A stretch of 41,385 nt of DNA. Origin: Betaproteobacteria bacterium (lineage in GTDB: Bacteria > Pseudomonadota > Gammaproteobacteria > Burkholderiales > SG8-39). Shown one piece after another: positions 37,963 through 41,385 of this stretch. Made by a program: the position numbers and the translations under genes. The notes under the pieces were generated by a model that did no database searches, was not told the origin of the DNA, and worked only from the letters and a program-made list of their open reading frames with translations. How positions within the stretch are numbered: the stretch's first letter is position 1; every line of letters starts with the position of its first letter. The stretch is from contig VGIA01000009.1 in the NCBI GenBank assembly GCA_016868105.1, positions 1 through 41,385 on the forward strand, written 5' to 3'.

Positions 37963-37963
<1 letters not shown>
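36893..37963 (+). CDS. Phosphotransferase family protein (APH-like, ACAD10/11-kinase-like)
   Basis: [50 protein letters not shown]. Confidence 0.9.
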
Positions 37964-39209
<1,246 letters not shown>

Positions 39210-39210
<1 letters not shown>

Positions 39211-39311
39211 TGAGGCCCCTGGCGGCTTCGCTGCTCGCGCTGGTGGCGACCGCGACGAGCGCGCTAGGAGATCCTGGCGCCGCCGGCCAGGCTCGACCTA
39301 GATCTGCCTGA
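39210..39311 (+). pseudogene. 33-aa signal-peptide-only ORF, probable N-terminal relic of an exported protein
   Basis: MRPLAASLLALVATATSALGDPGAAGQARPRSA*; ATG overlaps upstream TGA. Confidence 0.45.
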
Positions 39312-39729
39312 GGTGCTTGCGCGTCGCGCCGCGAACCGCGCCGAGCGCCAGTGATTCGTCGAGGGTGACCAGGCAGCCGTCATTGTCCACCGCGAGCGCC
39401 AGCAGGTAGGCGTCGGTGATCTGGCGATGACCGTGTAGGCGCGAGAAGTCGAAGCGCCGCTGGTCGCGCAGGCTGAGGTCGTCCGGCCAGAACGCATGAT
39501 CCATCTGCGCGCAGGCCGTACGCAGGTGCCCGGTCACCTGCCCCGGCGTGAGCGAGGCCTCCTTGCTGTACGCGGGGGAACTGAGGATCCGGGCAACGCC
39601 ATTCTCGATGATCGGACAGGTTGCGATCGGCCGCGCCTGTGCCTGCAGCCAGGCATTGGCGCGGTCGGAGAAGACGTGGGCGTCGTCCAGGAGGGCAATC
39701 CAGACGTTCACGTCCAGCAAGGCCCGCAT
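39298..39729 (-). CDS. vapC: VapC-like PIN-domain toxin
   Basis: MRALLDVNVWIALLDDAH, IIENGVARIL, ITDAYLLALAVDN, LVTLDESL. Confidence 0.88.
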   Translation of the reverse strand: MRALLDVNVWIALLDDAHVFSDRANAWLQAQARPIATCPIIENGVARILSSPAYSKEASLTPGQVTGHLRTACAQMDHAFWPDDLSLRDQRRFDFSRLHGHRQITDAYLLALAVDNDGCLVTLDESLALGAVRGATRKHLRQI

Positions 39730-39968
39730 CAGAGCCCTTCTTCGTCGGCCACCTTGCGCACATGCGCGAGCGTGACGATTTCCCCGCGCCGGGGCAGCAG
39801 CGCGAGGCGGCCGCGCAGCTTTGCGGCCTTGCCGGCCGGCGCGGCGGGCGAGGACAGGCCGGCGCGCGCCAGCGCCGTCAGCGCCTGGCCTAGGGAGATC
39901 TTCTCCCGTGCGGCGCGTTCCTTCGCCGCGAGCAGGACGTCGTCTTCGATGTCGATGGTGGTGCGCAT
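39729..39968 (-). CDS. vapB: VapB-like ribbon-helix-helix antitoxin
   Basis: MRTTIDIEDDVLLAAKERAAREKISLGQALTALARAGL; ATGA overlap with vapC. Confidence 0.85.
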   Translation of the reverse strand: MRTTIDIEDDVLLAAKERAAREKISLGQALTALARAGLSSPAAPAGKAAKLRGRLALLPRRGEIVTLAHVRKVADEEGL

Positions 39969-39992
39969 GGCGGGGCCTTTCCCGGGGTGCTG

Positions 39993-40022
39993 GATGCTAT
40001 GATGCGATCGCATCATAGCATC
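39993..40022. promoter_or_regulatory. Perfect 30-bp palindrome GATGCTATGATGCGATCGCATCATAGCATC, candidate VapBC operator
   Basis: Exact self-complementarity; four GATGC/GCATC half-sites; 25 bp upstream of vapB ATG. Confidence 0.75.
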
Positions 40023-40050
40023 TGGATGCCCGTGGCCCGCTTTTCCCGCC

Positions 40051-40074
40051 CAATGTAACCGAGCGGTTACATTG
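40051..40074. promoter_or_regulatory. Perfect inverted repeat CAATGTAACCG-AG-CGGTTACATTG
   Basis: 11-bp arms, 2-nt spacer. Confidence 0.7.
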
Positions 40075-40076
40075 AG

Positions 40077-40239
40077 CGGGGTTTCAGGCCCCCCCGACAG
40101 GACCGTTCCCACCGCCCGCGCCGCCGCCTGCAGCTCCTCCTCCGGGTTCAGGATGTCCGGGCACAGGTGCAGGTATTCCCCGCGGGCGTCGGTCTTGACG
40201 CCGCGGCGCATCTGCTGCGCCGAAATACTCGCCGCTTCC
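40077..40239 (-). pseudogene. C-terminal remnant of a class-V aminotransferase-fold PLP enzyme
   Basis: EAASISAQQMRRGVKTDARGEYLHLCPDILNPEEELQAAARAVGTVLSG resembles the class-V aminotransferase C-terminus; in-frame with vapB. Confidence 0.5.
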
Positions 40240-40248
40240 GGAGGTAGA

Positions 40249-41088
40249 TCACGCCCCCAGCCCCGTGCGCACGTCGATAAGCTCCGGGAACAGGGTGCGC
40301 TCGAGCGTCTTCCTCAGGAACGCCACGCCCGAAGTGCCGCCGGTGCCGCGCTTGAAGCCGATGACGCGCTCCACGGTCTTCACGTGCCGGAAGCGCCAGA
40401 GCTGGAAGTTCTCCTCGACGTCCACCAGCTTCTCGCACATGTCGTAGGCATCCCAGTGCGCCTTCGGGTCCTGGTAGATGGCGCGGAACACCGCGACCAC
40501 GCCGGGGTGCGCAGCGTAGGGCTGCGTCCAGTCTCGCTCCACCACCTGCGCCGGCAGCGACATGCCGCGGCGCGCGAGGTGGCGCAGGAACTCGTCGTAG
40601 AGGCTGGGCGATTCCAGCAGCCCTGTCAGCCAGCTGTGGATCGCGGCGTCGTGGCGGTGGACTTCCAGCATGCTGGCGTTCTTGTTTCCGAGCATGAACT
40701 CGATGGCGCGGAACTGGTAGGACTGCAGGCCGGAGGCGGGCCCAAGGTCCGGGCGGAACTGCGCGTACTCGGAGGGCGTGAGCGTCTCCAGCACCGCCCA
40801 CTGCTCGAACAGCTGCCTTTGCACTTGCTTCACGCGCGCCAGGATTTTGAAGCAGGGCGCGAGCTCGCCTGCGCGGATGAGCGCGATGGCGGAGGCCAGC
40901 TCGTGAAGCATCAGCTTCATCCACAGCTCGGAGGTCTGGTGCTGGATGATGAACAGCATCTCGTCGTGGTGCGCCGAGCGCGGCTTTTGCGCGGACAACA
41001 GCTGCGGTAGCGCGAGGTAGCTGCCATAGGAGGTGTCGGCGGCGAGGTCGGTGATGAACTCGGGACGGTCGGTCGGCGTCGTGCTCAT
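40249..41088 (-). CDS. kynA: Tryptophan 2,3-dioxygenase
   Basis: [62 protein letters not shown]. Confidence 0.95.
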   Translation of the reverse strand: MSTTPTDRPEFITDLAADTSYGSYLALPQLLSAQKPRSAHHDEMLFIIQHQTSELWMKLMLHELASAIALIRAGELAPCFKILARVKQVQRQLFEQWAVLETLTPSEYAQFRPDLGPASGLQSYQFRAIEFMLGNKNASMLEVHRHDAAIHSWLTGLLESPSLYDEFLRHLARRGMSLPAQVVERDWTQPYAAHPGVVAVFRAIYQDPKAHWDAYDMCEKLVDVEENFQLWRFRHVKTVERVIGFKRGTGGTSGVAFLRKTLERTLFPELIDVRTGLGA

Positions 41089-41097
41089 GCCCCCGAC

Positions 41098-41103
41098 TAT
41101 AAT
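41098..41103 (+). promoter_or_regulatory. TATAAT -10 element upstream of GST gene
   Basis: Exact TATAAT in the divergent kynA/GST gap. Confidence 0.4.
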
Positions 41104-41129
41104 GCTTCCAACCCCACGGAGGAGGCGTC

Positions 41130-41385
41130 ATGCTGCGGTTGCACGGATTCCGCGTCAGCAACTACCACAACAAGGTGCTCATCGCGCTGCTGGAGAAGGG
41201 CGTGCCCTACGAGGAGGACGCCACGGTGAAGCCCTCGCAGGAGGCGGCCTACCTGGACAAGAGCCCGATGGGCAAGGTGCCCTGGGCGGAGGTGGACGGC
41301 ACGCGCCTGTGCGAGTCCTCGGCGATCCTGGAGTACCTCGAGGACGCCTACCCGGAGAGGTCCCTGCTGCCGAAGGATCCGCTGG
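41130..41385 (+). CDS. Glutathione S-transferase family protein, partial at window edge
   Basis: MLRLHGFRVSNYHNKVLIALLEKGVPYEE ... MGKVPWAEVDGTRLCESSAILEYLEDAYP. Confidence 0.88.
   Translation, partial: MLRLHGFRVSNYHNKVLIALLEKGVPYEEDATVKPSQEAAYLDKSPMGKVPWAEVDGTRLCESSAILEYLEDAYPERSLLPKDPL

Overview
High-GC chromosomal segment, probably from a betaproteobacterium (small DUF3567-like and DUF6806-like proteins support this). It is densely packed with catabolic and housekeeping genes: MarR regulator, gamma-glutamyltransferase, NHL-repeat protein, ABM monooxygenase, class II aldolase, core-MetE, several MFS/MATE/TSUP transporters, CaiB-type CoA transferase, alpha/beta hydrolases, MetY-type sulfhydrylase, PA0069-type radical SAM, CFA synthase, glutathione reductase, NUDIX-MBL fusion, SDR, acyl-CoA ligase, quinone oxidoreductase, threonine dehydratase, DhlA-type haloalkane dehalogenase, enoyl-CoA hydratase, HtrA-like protein, phosphotransferase + acyl-CoA dehydrogenase, VapBC, and tryptophan 2,3-dioxygenase. 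No rRNA, tRNA, CRISPR, prophage or intact transposon was recognised. The most unusual signal is a set of short gene relics at gene junctions, three of which look like internal deletions that kept gene ends (mandelate-racemase-type enolase, DSD1-type PLP enzyme, acyl-CoA transferase). Others are single-end remnants (DctM, epimerase, EEP nuclease, signal peptide, class-V aminotransferase). Further points: a perfect 30-bp palindrome upstream of vapBC plus a second perfect inverted repeat nearby, a stand-alone caspase-like His/Cys protein, an HtrA-like pseudoprotease, a 21-bp tandem duplication of a start-codon region, a glutathione reductase without a canonical start codon, and convergent gene pairs sharing one CTAG as both stop codons. 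All family calls are from reading motifs by eye; no database search was run.
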